Below, one piece after another: positions 8,752-18,376 of a stretch of 64,000 nucleotides of DNA. The first letter of the stretch is position 1. Every line of letters starts with the position of its first letter. The notes under the pieces are model-generated. The model saw only the letters and a program-made list of their open reading frames with translations, did not search any database and was not told the origin of the DNA. The position numbers and the translations under genes were made by a program. This stretch comes from JACCWP01 sp963785115 (GTDB lineage: Bacteria; Actinomycetota; Actinomycetes; Propionibacteriales; Nocardioidaceae), in assembly GCA_963785115.1 (NCBI GenBank), contig CAWATY010000006.1, positions 1 to 64,000 on the forward strand, read 5' to 3'.

Positions 8752-9819
8752 GTGGCCACCGCCCTCGACACGACGCCCCGCAGCCCCGTCGACCGGTCCC
8801 TGCTGCAGCCGACACTGCCGGCGTACGCGCCGTGGGTGGTCCTCGTCGGCTCCGCGGTCGTCGGTGCGGTCGTAGCGGCGACGCTCGGGGGCGGCGTACC
8901 GGGCGCGGTGACGGTCGCGGTGCTCTGCTACCTAACCGGGATCTGGGCGGCCAGCCGCCGCGTCGAGGGCGGCCGGAAGGCCAGCGACCGGTTGGTCACC
9001 GGCCTGGTCGCCACCGCGTTCGGCGTGGCGCTGCTCCCGCTGGTCAGCCTGGTCTGGACGGTCGTCGACAACGGCATCGGCGCGCTGTCGGCCACCTTCT
9101 TCACCTCGTCCATGCGCAACATCGTGGGCGAGGGCGGCGGGCTCTACCACGCCATGTGGGGAACGCTGATCATCACCGGGCTGGCCACGCTGATGTCGGT
9201 CCCGATCGGCCTGTTCACCGCCATCTATCTCGTCGAGTACGGCACCGGGCGGCTGGCCCGGTGGATCACCTTCCTCGTCGACGTGATGACCGGCATCCCG
9301 TCGATCGTGGCCGGGCTGTTCGCGTACGCGCTGTTCGAGCTCTTCTTCGGCAGCGGGGTGCGGCTCGGGTTCGGCGGCTCGGTCGCGCTGTCGGTGCTGA
9401 TGATCCCGGTGGTCGTGCGGGCGACCGAGGAGATGCTCAAGCTGGTGCCCAACGAGCTGCGCGAGGCGGCGTACGCGCTGGGCGTGCCGCGGTGGCGCAC
9501 GATCGTCAAGGTGGTGCTGCGGACCGCCTCGGCCGGCATCGGCACCGGCATCACCATCGCCATCGCCCGGGTCATCGGCGAGACCGCTCCGCTGCTGATC
9601 ATCGTGGGCACCACCGACTCGCTGAACCTCGACCCGTTCCACGGTCGGATGGAGTCGCTGCCGATCTACGTCTACTACCAGTTCACGCAACCCGGCGTGA
9701 CCCAGGACGGCATCGAGCGGGCCTGGGGCGCCGCGCTGGTGCTGATCCTGATCGTGCTCGCGCTCAACCTGGTAGCGAGGATCATGTCCTTCGTGTTCTC
9801 CCCCAAGACCGGTCGCTGA
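8752..9819 (+). CDS. pstA: Phosphate ABC transporter permease PstA
   Basis: Second permease subunit, 355 residues with GTG start. An extra N-terminal hydrophobic pair (VVLVGSAVVGAVVAATLGGG and the following GVPGAVTVAVLCYLTGIWA) precedes the core, as in many actinobacterial PstA proteins. The core shows GTLIITGLATLMSVPIGLFT and the EAA loop NELREAAYALGVPRWRTIVK. It directly follows pstC and precedes pstB. Confidence 0.95.
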   Translation: MATALDTTPRSPVDRSLLQPTLPAYAPWVVLVGSAVVGAVVAATLGGGVPGAVTVAVLCYLTGIWAASRRVEGGRKASDRLVTGLVATAFGVALLPLVSLVWTVVDNGIGALSATFFTSSMRNIVGEGGGLYHAMWGTLIITGLATLMSVPIGLFTAIYLVEYGTGRLARWITFLVDVMTGIPSIVAGLFAYALFELFFGSGVRLGFGGSVALSVLMIPVVVRATEEMLKLVPNELREAAYALGVPRWRTIVKVVLRTASAGIGTGITIAIARVIGETAPLLIIVGTTDSLNLDPFHGRMESLPIYVYYQFTQPGVTQDGIERAWGAALVLILIVLALNLVARIMSFVFSPKTGR

Positions 9820-9839
9820 CCACCACCGAGGAGCGAGTC

Positions 9840-10619
9840 GTGGCCAAGAGCATCGAGGTGTCCGACCTGGACATCTACTACGGCGACTTCAAGGCGGTCG
9901 AGGACGTCACGGTCACCATCCCGGCCCGCCAGGTCACCGCGTTCATCGGCCCGTCGGGGTGCGGCAAGTCGACCTTCCTGCGCTCGCTGAACCGGATGCA
10001 CGAGGTGATCCCCGGCGCCAGGGTCGAGGGCAAGGTTCTCGTCGACGGGCAGGACCTGTACGCCTCCGACGTCGACCCGGTCGCGGTGCGACGCGAGATC
10101 GGCATGGTCTTCCAGCGGCCCAATCCCTTTCCCACCATGTCGATTCGCGACAACGTGCTCGCCGGGATGAAGCTGAACAGCAAGAAGATGTCGAAGGCCG
10201 AGGCCGAGGAGATCTGCGAGCGCTCGTTGCGCGCGGCCAACCTGTGGGAGGAGGTCAAGGACCGGCTTCCCCGCCCCGGGTCCGGGCTGTCCGGTGGCCA
10301 GCAGCAGCGGCTCTGCATCGCCCGCGCCATCGCCGTCGAGCCGCAGGTGCTGCTGATGGATGAGCCCTGCTCGGCCCTCGACCCGATCTCGACCAGCGCG
10401 ATCGAGGACCTCATCCACGAGCTCAAGGAGCACTACACGATCGTCATCGTCACCCACAACATGCAGCAGGCAGCCCGGGTGTCGGACGAGACCGCGTTCT
10501 TCAACCTCGCGGGCACCGGCAAGCCCGGCCGGCTGGTCGAGTTCGCGGCCACCACCAAGATGTTCTCCAACCCCGACGAGCCCTCCACCGAGGCGTACAT
10601 CTCCGGCCGATTCGGCTGA
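9840..10619 (+). CDS. pstB: Phosphate ABC transporter ATP-binding protein PstB
   Basis: ATPase of the Pst importer, 259 residues. Seen: Walker A GPSGCGKST, Q-loop VFQRPNPFP, signature LSGGQQQRLCIARA, Walker B VLLMDEPCSALDP, and H-loop IVTHNMQQA, the usual PstB set. GTG at 9840 is supported by GAGGAG about seven bases upstream. It ends pstSCAB; phoU is not found in the window. A convergent frameshifted gene ends 8 bp further on. Confidence 0.97.
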   Translation: MAKSIEVSDLDIYYGDFKAVEDVTVTIPARQVTAFIGPSGCGKSTFLRSLNRMHEVIPGARVEGKVLVDGQDLYASDVDPVAVRREIGMVFQRPNPFPTMSIRDNVLAGMKLNSKKMSKAEAEEICERSLRAANLWEEVKDRLPRPGSGLSGGQQQRLCIARAIAVEPQVLLMDEPCSALDPISTSAIEDLIHELKEHYTIVIVTHNMQQAARVSDETAFFNLAGTGKPGRLVEFAATTKMFSNPDEPSTEAYISGRFG

Positions 10620-10626
10620 CTCGCGG

Positions 10627-11725
10627 TCAAGCCGGGCAGGAGGCGAACAGCAGGCCGCCGGTGCCGAGGTCGGACAGCATCCGGGCCTGGCGGTCGTCGC
10701 TGACCAGCCGCAGCACCAGGTCGGCGCCGGTGACCGACGCTTCGACCTGCTGGAACCGGTCCGACCACGCACCGCCCTGGGCCAGCGCGTCGCCGCGGGT
10801 CAGCGCCACCCGCACCGACTCCTGGGCCAGCGCCTCGGCGCCGTCGGCGAAGTGCAACGCGACGTCCAGCGCGGAGCCCTCGGAACTGACATTCAGGCCG
10901 AGCCCGAGCGCGTCGTACGCCGCCAGCGGCTCCCCCGCCTCGACCAGCCGCCGGGCGACCACCCGGTCGGGCTCCGACGCGGTGCGCAGCGAGGTGACGG
11001 CGCACCCCCGCTCGCCGCGGTGCACGACGACGACAGGGTCGTCCAGCAGCCGCAGCGCGGTGGCCGCCACGTCGGGCTCGTCGGCCATCGAGGGCTCGTC
11101 GCCGCGGATCACCGCGACCGCGTGCTGCGGCGTACTCGGGCGCGTCCGAAGCCACGACCAGCCCCTCGTCGGCGAGCACCGCCACGTGCCCGAGCACCGG
11201 GCTCAGCGAGGGGTCCACCGCCGCCACGACGTCGGGACCACCGGACCAGACGCCGCCCGCGTCGTCGGTGTCGCCGGTGGGCGGGGCGTACCCGAGGTCG
11301 GCCAGACCCGCCAGCACGTCGTCGGCCTCCAGGTCACCGAGGGACACCACCGCCACGGCACCGTCGCGGGACTGACCGAAGGCCTCCCACTCGCTGCCGA
11401 CCACCGACCAGCCGTACGCGGCCGCCATCACCGGTGCCGCCTCGGCCAGCGGCGAGACGCCGACGAGGTCGGTCGAGAAGCCCTGCGTGAGCACCCGGCG
11501 CAGCGTGGCCGGGTCGTCGACGTCGGAGGCGGGCACGTCCAGCAGGTCGCGGACCGCGGTCCAGTCGGTGACGTTGGCCGTCTCGCCGTCGGCCGGCAGC
11601 GCGCCGAGCGCCGCCAGCAGGTCCGGCCGGGGGTCGGGCGCCGTGCGCGCCGCGACCACGCCGCCGACGACGGCGACGGCGAGCACGGCGACGGCGATCA
11701 GGGTGCGGCGCACGCCGGTCATCAT
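10627..11725 (-). pseudogene. Membrane-anchored protein of unknown function, interrupted by one frameshift
   Basis: Not recognised. The N-terminal part (from ATG 11725) has one membrane anchor, LIAVAVLAVAVVGGVVAA, then an extracytoplasmic region with DLLDVPASDVDDPATLRRVL and AYGWSVVGSEWEAFGQSRDG. Near 11130 the frame changes: upstream reading gives VASDAPEYAA, while the continuation AVAVIRGDEPSMADEPDVAA lies in another frame and runs to the stop at 10627. Together they make about 365 residues with no interior gap, so one base is missing or two are extra. This is either a sequencing indel or a recent pseudogene. The gene is convergent with pstB and divergent from the Nudix gene. Confidence 0.7.
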
Positions 11726-11754
11726 GCCCGCCCCCCGGCTGCCAGACTTGGCCC

Positions 11755-12660
11755 GTGACCGACCGACCCGTCGAGGCCGCAGGCGCCGTGGTGTGGCGGA
11801 AGGTCGGCGACACGATGCAGGTGCTGCTCGTGCACCGCGGCCGCTACGACGACTGGACGTTTCCCAAGGGCAAGCTCGACCCCGGCGAGACGCTGCCCGT
11901 CACCGCGGTCCGCGAGGTGCAGGAGGAGACCGGCGTCCGTATCCGGCTCGGCCCCCGCCTGGTCCGGCACGAGTACCGGCTCAACAACCCTCCGGGCGAC
12001 GTCAAGCAGGTGACGTACTGGTGCGCCCGGCCGGTCGACGCCAAGGCCGCCCGGGCGGCCGACGCGTACCAGCCCAACGACGAGATCGACGACGTGCGCT
12101 GGATCGACGTCGACAAGGCGGGCAAGCGGCTGACGTACGCGCGCGACGCCGCCGTGCTCGAGGAGTTCGGTCGCGCCGTCCGCGGAGACCTGCACCGCAC
12201 CTCGCCGCTGCTGGTGCTGCGGCACGGCAACGCGAAGCCGCGCAAGACCTGGACCGGCGACGACGCCGTACGCCCCCTGGACAGCACCGGGCGCGAGCAG
12301 GCCGCACGGCTGGTGCCGCTGCTGGCGGCCTACGACGTCAAGGTGGCGGTGAGCAGCGACGCGACCCGGTGCCTGCAGACCGTCGAGCCGTACGCGCAGC
12401 GGCGACGGCGCGGCCGGGCGGTGCGGCTCGAGGAGGGTCCCCAGCTCAGCGAGGACAAGGCCGGGCGACGCTCGGTCCGCGAGACGGTGCGCGGTCAGCT
12501 CAAGGGCAAGCAGCGCACCGTGCTGTGCACGCACCGACCGGTGCTGCCGTGGGTGTTCGAGGCGCTGGGGCTGGGCGACGTGCGGCTGGAGCCGGGCCAG
12601 CTGTTCGTGGTGCACCGGCGGCGTGGCCAGGTGCTGGGCTCGGAGCTGCTGGACCCCTGA
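11755..12660 (+). CDS. Nudix hydrolase fused to histidine phosphatase (MutT1-like)
   Basis: Two-domain protein of 301 residues. Residues 1-140 are a Nudix domain with box GETLPVTAVREVQEETGVRI, predicted to hydrolyse oxidised nucleoside triphosphates or diadenosine polyphosphates. Residues about 150-300 are a SixA/phosphoglycerate-mutase-like domain with catalytic LRHGNAK and late TVLCTHRPVLPW. This domain order and length match mycobacterial MutT1, which lies near ppk there as here. Substrate is inferred from the family only. GTG start. Confidence 0.88.
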   Translation: MTDRPVEAAGAVVWRKVGDTMQVLLVHRGRYDDWTFPKGKLDPGETLPVTAVREVQEETGVRIRLGPRLVRHEYRLNNPPGDVKQVTYWCARPVDAKAARAADAYQPNDEIDDVRWIDVDKAGKRLTYARDAAVLEEFGRAVRGDLHRTSPLLVLRHGNAKPRKTWTGDDAVRPLDSTGREQAARLVPLLAAYDVKVAVSSDATRCLQTVEPYAQRRRRGRAVRLEEGPQLSEDKAGRRSVRETVRGQLKGKQRTVLCTHRPVLPWVFEALGLGDVRLEPGQLFVVHRRRGQVLGSELLDP

Positions 12661-12675
12661 CCGTCGGAGCGGCGC

Positions 12676-12819
12676 TCAGCGCAGCCCGAGGATCGTGTCG
12701 ACCTGCTCCTGGGAGAGCGGACCGTCGTGCTCGGAGGCGGCGATCATGAGGTCGCTGGTGAGCTCGATCTCCGCCAAGACGTTCTCGTCGTGCACGCGCA
12801 CGTCCACTTGCTCGCTCAC
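12676..12819 (-). CDS. Small acidic protein, 47 residues, unknown function
   Basis: A short gene supported by a strong GGAGGGAGGACCT ribosome site directly before GTG 12819. The product starts MSEQVDVRVHDENVLAEIEL and ends SQEQVDTILGLR; it is acidic, with no signal or membrane segment. I do not recognise a characterised family. A longer reading from 12870 would include the ribosome site itself and is unlikely. It is convergent with the Nudix-phosphatase gene, 15 bp away. Confidence 0.6.
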   Translation of the reverse strand: MSEQVDVRVHDENVLAEIELTSDLMIAASEHDGPLSQEQVDTILGLR

Positions 12820-12967
12820 AGGTCCTCCCTCCTCCTGTTGGATGAGGCAAGCATGCCCCACCCGGCCCACTCCCCGTGGCCCAACCGGTCAGAATCCCGA
12901 CCCTGCGGTCGCCCTCGTACCGCCGGTGTCCCGAGCATGGATACACCGAGTCGACGAGGGGTTCCGC

Positions 12968-14239
12968 ATGTACGTCCCACTGGTCCGACCGATGCGCCGT
13001 ACGTCGGGACGCTCCCTGCTCGTCACTTTAGCCCTCGTCGCCCTGGTTACGGGCGCTTTTGCCCAGCGTGCCGCGGTCGCAGATCCGGGCACAGGTCCAC
13101 GCTCGCCAGGCACCCTGCCCGGCACCCCCGCCGACGCCCCCGGCATCGGCGCCGCCCCCACCGGACCTCCGGTCCCGATGCCCGACCACCCGCGCGGCCT
13201 CCCGGCCCAGGCGAACTGGGGATCGGCCATCGAGGCACCCGCCCCGTACCAGCCCCAGCTGTCCTGCGCGGCAGGCCCGCTGAAGGGCACGGCCAAGCTG
13301 CGCGACCTGCTGCTGCGCGCCTACGACCACGGCGGCAACGGTGGCGCCATCAGGTCGTGCGCCAGCGGCGGGCAGTCCGAGCACAAGGACGGTCGCGCCT
13401 TCGACTGGATGCTCAGCATGGGCAACCCGGCCGAGCGCCGCACCGCCGGCGACTTCCTGTCCTGGTTGATCAAACCCGGACGCGACGGCAAGCCCGGCGC
13501 CATGGCCCGCCGGCTCGGGATCATGTACGTGATCTACAACCGCAAGATCTGGGCGTCGTACTCGCCCGGCTGGCGCGACTACAGCGGCAGCGACCCGCAC
13601 ACCTCGCACATCCACATCTCGCTGTCCTGGAACGGCGCCCGCGGCACGACCTCGTTCTGGAAGGGCCGGGTCGCACCCGTCGACTACGGGACCTGCGTGT
13701 TCTTCGGCGGATCACCGGCCGTCGCCGCCGCAGGATCGCCGACGCGTACGACGCCTTGCCCGGAGCCGAAGACCTCACCGCGCGGCTCGAGCCGGCCTTT
13801 CGCCTGGCTCGGCAACTCCGGCGACAGCGTCCGCAGGGCACAGCACCTGCTCGGCGTCTCGGCCACCGGCACGCTGAACACCACCACCCGCAAGAAGCTG
13901 CTTTCCTATCAGCTGAGCCATGACCTGCCCCGGACCGGAGCGCTCGACAAGCCCACGTGGGCCAGCCTCGAGCCCGGCAGCCGTACCCAGTCGGTGCCGT
14001 CGTGGCGCCCGCGACAGGCGGCCCGGTGGGGCATCGAGCACGGCAGCCCCGAGCTGCACCGCTCGTCGGCCGGGACCGCGGTCTACGCGCTGCAGGTGGC
14101 GCTGGGCATGCCCGACCGGCTGCGGACCGGATTCCTCGGCCAGCGCACCTCTGCCTCGGTCGGTGCGTTCCGCGCCGCCCATGGCATGACAAACACCCCG
14201 CAGGTGGACGCCGAGGTGTGGGACCTGCTGGCGGGCTGA
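12968..14239 (+). CDS. Secreted cell-wall protein: M15-like domain plus peptidoglycan-binding domain
   Basis: 423 residues with signal peptide LLVTLALVALVTGAFAQ. The middle domain has SEHKDGRAFDW and, about 80 residues later, HTSHIHISL; this His-x6-Asp and His-x-His spacing recalls zinc ligands of the M15 (D-Ala-D-Ala peptidase) fold. The C-terminal third contains two peptidoglycan-binding-type repeats: SGDSVRRAQHLLGVSATGTL and the region around TAVYALQVALGM to GAFRAAHGM. Murein binding is therefore likely and peptidase activity is possible. ATG 12968 follows GAGGGG. It resembles the secreted protein at 17467-18354 in its central domain. Confidence 0.75.
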   Translation: MYVPLVRPMRRTSGRSLLVTLALVALVTGAFAQRAAVADPGTGPRSPGTLPGTPADAPGIGAAPTGPPVPMPDHPRGLPAQANWGSAIEAPAPYQPQLSCAAGPLKGTAKLRDLLLRAYDHGGNGGAIRSCASGGQSEHKDGRAFDWMLSMGNPAERRTAGDFLSWLIKPGRDGKPGAMARRLGIMYVIYNRKIWASYSPGWRDYSGSDPHTSHIHISLSWNGARGTTSFWKGRVAPVDYGTCVFFGGSPAVAAAGSPTRTTPCPEPKTSPRGSSRPFAWLGNSGDSVRRAQHLLGVSATGTLNTTTRKKLLSYQLSHDLPRTGALDKPTWASLEPGSRTQSVPSWRPRQAARWGIEHGSPELHRSSAGTAVYALQVALGMPDRLRTGFLGQRTSASVGAFRAAHGMTNTPQVDAEVWDLLAG

Positions 14240-14448
14240 TCGACCGGACGGCTGATGTCACCCTCAGTCACATGGTCCCGCCTGTTAATTACATTATGTA
14301 GTGGGCTAGCCACACAGCGTGACTTTAGGGCATGCTCAGGGGTGTCAGAGGCCGACCGGGAGCGGCGGCCGACGCACCGTGTGACACAGGGTGACAACAC
14401 CCGCCGTCACGCACCACCCGGCGGTCGCCTGCCGGAGAGGGAGTCACC

Positions 14449-14772
14449 ATGAAGGTCATCGCCCGTCGCCTGGTCGCCACCGCGGCTGTTGCCACACTCG
14501 CCCTCGGCGCCGCCTCTGGCGCTGCCGTCGCCTCCGACAAGAACGGTGGCCGGGAGAAGGAGCGGGTCGTCGCCACGGCCAAGGAGAAGGAGCGCGTCGC
14601 GCCGGCCAAGGAGAAGGAGCGCACCTCCGCCCTGAAGGAGAAGGAGCGCAGCTCCGCCCTGAAGGAGAAGGAGCGCAGCTCGGCTCTGAAGGAGAAGGAG
14701 CGCAGCTCCGCCCTGAAGGAGAAGGAGCGCAGCGCCGTCGCGCTGAAGGAGAAGGAGCGCGAGAAGGAGTGA
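14449..14772 (+). CDS. Secreted KEKER-repeat protein, 107 residues
   Basis: Unknown function. A signal peptide (RLVATAAVATLALGAASGAA) is followed almost only by repeats of the nine-residue unit SSALKEKER and shorter AKEKER variants up to the end, REKE. The mature product would be a highly charged, probably helical peptide of about 75 residues without cysteines. GGAGAGGGAG gives a strong ribosome site before the ATG. It is a single gene with its own 209-bp upstream region (14240-14448), which contains an AT-rich near-palindrome TACATTATGTA but no certain promoter. A hairpin follows. Repeat-rich DNA makes length variation likely. Confidence 0.75.
   Translation: MKVIARRLVATAAVATLALGAASGAAVASDKNGGREKERVVATAKEKERVAPAKEKERTSALKEKERSSALKEKERSSALKEKERSSALKEKERSAVALKEKEREKE
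14560..14770 (+). repeat. 27-bp in-frame tandem repeats (KEKER units)
   Basis: Runs of GAAGGAGAAGGAGCGC recur every 27 bp between about 14630 and 14735 with only silent or near-silent differences, preceded by more diverged 27-bp units. The period keeps the reading frame, so gain or loss of units would change protein length without breaking it. Confidence 0.8.
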
Positions 14773-14814
14773 CCACCTGAGGGTGGGGGACTCCCCCTAC
14801 GATCTGCACCAGAC

Positions 14815-14861
14815 CAGCCGCCCGGCCGCGTGTTCTCGAGGGAGATGCAGCCGGGCGGCTG
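14815..14861 (+). terminator. Hairpin terminator candidate after the KEKER gene
   Basis: Perfect 12-bp arms: CAGCCGCCCGGC at 14815-14826 and GCCGGGCGGCTG at 14850-14861, with a 23-nt loop. It lies between the convergent KEKER gene and threonine synthase and could serve both. No U-tract is present, which is common in actinobacterial terminators. A smaller GGGGG-ACT-CCCCC hairpin lies just upstream near 14785. Confidence 0.6.
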
Positions 14862-14886
14862 TCTGCGCCGATCCAGTCGGACGCGG

Positions 14887-16103
<1,217 letters not shown>

Positions 16104-16107
<4 letters not shown>

Positions 16108-17318
16108 CGCGCCATCCTGCCGGTGACCCGGTGCTGTCGGGCGACCGCCACCGCGACCAGCCCGGCCAGCACAGTCGCGACGAGCGCCACCACCACCGAC
16201 GCGGACCACAGCTCGGTGCCGAACGGCAGCACGGCCACGACGGCCGCGCCGGTGGCGAGGAGCACCGGCGGGAGGACGTCGCCGCCGGTGACCGGGGCGA
16301 AGATCGCCAGCAGCACGAGCAGGTAGCCGGCGACGGGGGCGGCCACCGCGTACGCCACCAGCAGCGGTGGTGCGGCCACGTGGTGGATCGACGCCTCGAT
16401 CGCGACCTCGAGCCCGGCGCCCACAGCCGCGAGCGCGGCGAAGATCCCGTAGTGGCCGTAGCCGAAGACGAACGACCAGCCGCGGCGGTTGGCCAGGCCG
16501 TCGCCGGACGGCTCCATGAAGTACAGCCACCACGCGCCGAACAGCAGCACCAGGCCCGAGATCGCGACGACGAGCAGCCCGCTGCCGACGGCGCCGGTGT
16601 CGATGCCCTTCTCGACGGCCACTGTGGCCGCGAACACGCTCTCGCCGAGCACGATGATCGTCAGCAGGCCGTAGCGCTCGGCGATGTGGTGCGGGTGCCA
16701 CGGCGTCATGGTGCGGCCCTCCGCGACGTACGGGACCACCATCTCGCCGACGGCTAGCAGCAGGAACGACCCCAGCAGCAGCTCGTCCGGCAGCCAGAGC
16801 CGGCCCAGCCACAGCACCTGCAGCACCCCGATGCCGGCCGCGTACTTGAGCGCCGTCGCCCGCCGGTAGGGATCGGACCCGGCGGCCCGCAACCACTGGG
16901 CGACCATCGCGACGCGCATGATGAAGTACCCCGCCACGACGACGCCGAAGTCCTCGCTCTCGAACGCCCGCGGGATGCCGGCCGCCAGCACCAGGACGCC
17001 GCTCATCTGCAGCATGGTGAGCAACCGGTACGGCACGTCGTCGGTGTCGTAGGCCGAGGCGAACCAGGTGAAGTTCATCCACGCCCACCAGATGGCGAAG
17101 AAGACCAGCAGGTAGTCGACCAGTCCCGCAGCCGCGTGGTCGGCGACGACGTCGTGCGCGAGCCCGGCCGCGGCCTGGGCGATCGCCACCACGAACGACA
17201 GGTCGAAGAGCAGCTCCAGCGCGGTGGCGGCGCGGTGCTCCTCGTGCTCGTCGCGGGGCCGCATCGGCCTGCGCCACGGCACGGCCTGCCACGGCACCGG
17301 TGGGGGCTGCTGGCTCAC
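16104..17318 (-). CDS. Low-temperature-requirement A family membrane protein (LtrA)
   Basis: Polytopic membrane protein of 404 residues with about ten hydrophobic segments; molecular role of the family is unclear. Seen: the family signature PMRPRDEHEEHRAATALELL followed by FDLSFVVAIAQ, and the internal PWHPHHIAERYGLLTIIVLG motif. GTG 17318 gives the standard N-terminal tail before PMRPRD. It overlaps thrC by four bases, but I know of no functional link. Confidence 0.88.
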
Positions 17319-17466
17319 AAGACCAGTCAAGCAGTGACTCCGCACACAACGCCCGGGTCTGACCTGCCGCCAGACGACCGATCCGGCTGCGCTCGACTCG
17401 CGGGCAGCGCGCCACCTGTGCTTGCATGGGTGCTTCCGCCCCCGTCGCGACGCCAGGTGATTCGAC

Positions 17467-18354
17467 GTGGCCTCAGGCCGCCACAAGCAGTCCGTCCCCG
17501 CCTCTGCGCGGGTCCGGAAGCTCGGCGTCCCCGCCGCCGCTGCGCTGGCCGCCCTCGCGACGATCACGATGGCCACCGCGAGCAGCCCCGACACCGAGCC
17601 CGCCCAGGAGCCGACGCCGCTGGCCGGCGCCGCGCCCACCCGCCAGGTGCCCAGCCACCACGACGTGTCGCGGTCGGGCAGCGACCGGGCCTCGACCCCG
17701 CCCGCCAACGTGCAGCGTGCGGACGGGCGAGCGGCGACCAAGGCCGTGATCGTCGACCTCGAGGACCAGTGGCTCACCGAGGACCTCAACGTCTGGTCCG
17801 GGCCGGGTGAGCAGTTCCGGTTGCTGGCCGTGCTCGACACCGGCGAGAAGGTCGGGGCGACCGGTGTCATCGACGGTGCCTGGGCGCAGATCAGCTACGA
17901 CGACTCCCTCGCGTGGGTGAACGCTGAGTACCTCGCCGACGAGAAGCCTGAGCCCGACCCGGAGGTGGCCGCGATCTCCGGCGGGCTGTCGTCGGCGCCG
18001 TGCTCGGACGGCTCCTCCATCGAGAGCGGACTCACCAGCAACGCCGTGAGCGTCTACCGGGCGGTGTGCGCGGCGTTCCCCGACGTGCAGACCTGGGGCG
18101 GCCTGCGGCCGGGCGACGACGGCGACCACGGCACCGGTCAGGCGCTGGACATCATGGTCTACAGCAACTCGACCCTCGGGCAGCAGATCGCCGACTACGT
18201 GCAGGCCAACGCCTCGGCGCTGGGCGTCAGCGAGATCCTGTGGGCGCAGCACATCTGGACCGTCCAGCGGGCCAGCGAGGGCTGGCGCTGGTTCCCGGAC
18301 CGCGGCTCGGTGACGGCCAACCACTACGACCACGTACACGTCTCGGTGTACTGA
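17467..18354 (+). CDS. Secreted SH3-domain protein with M15-like C-terminal domain
   Basis: 295 residues. Residues 1-45 are a long basic N-region plus hydrophobic signal (AAAALAALATITMATA). Residues about 95-155 form an SH3-like domain (LTEDLNVWSGPGEQFRLLAV to LAWVNAEYLAD). The last 120 residues contain HGTGQALDIMVY and NHYDHVHVSVY, the ARB_07466-like/M15-related fold seen also at 12968-14239. A wall-associated hydrolase or wall-binding role is inferred. AGGTGA stands five bases before GTG 17467. Confidence 0.75.
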   Translation: MASGRHKQSVPASARVRKLGVPAAAALAALATITMATASSPDTEPAQEPTPLAGAAPTRQVPSHHDVSRSGSDRASTPPANVQRADGRAATKAVIVDLEDQWLTEDLNVWSGPGEQFRLLAVLDTGEKVGATGVIDGAWAQISYDDSLAWVNAEYLADEKPEPDPEVAAISGGLSSAPCSDGSSIESGLTSNAVSVYRAVCAAFPDVQTWGGLRPGDDGDHGTGQALDIMVYSNSTLGQQIADYVQANASALGVSEILWAQHIWTVQRASEGWRWFPDRGSVTANHYDHVHVSVY

Positions 18355-18376
18355 CCGGCGAGCCACGCTCCGACCG

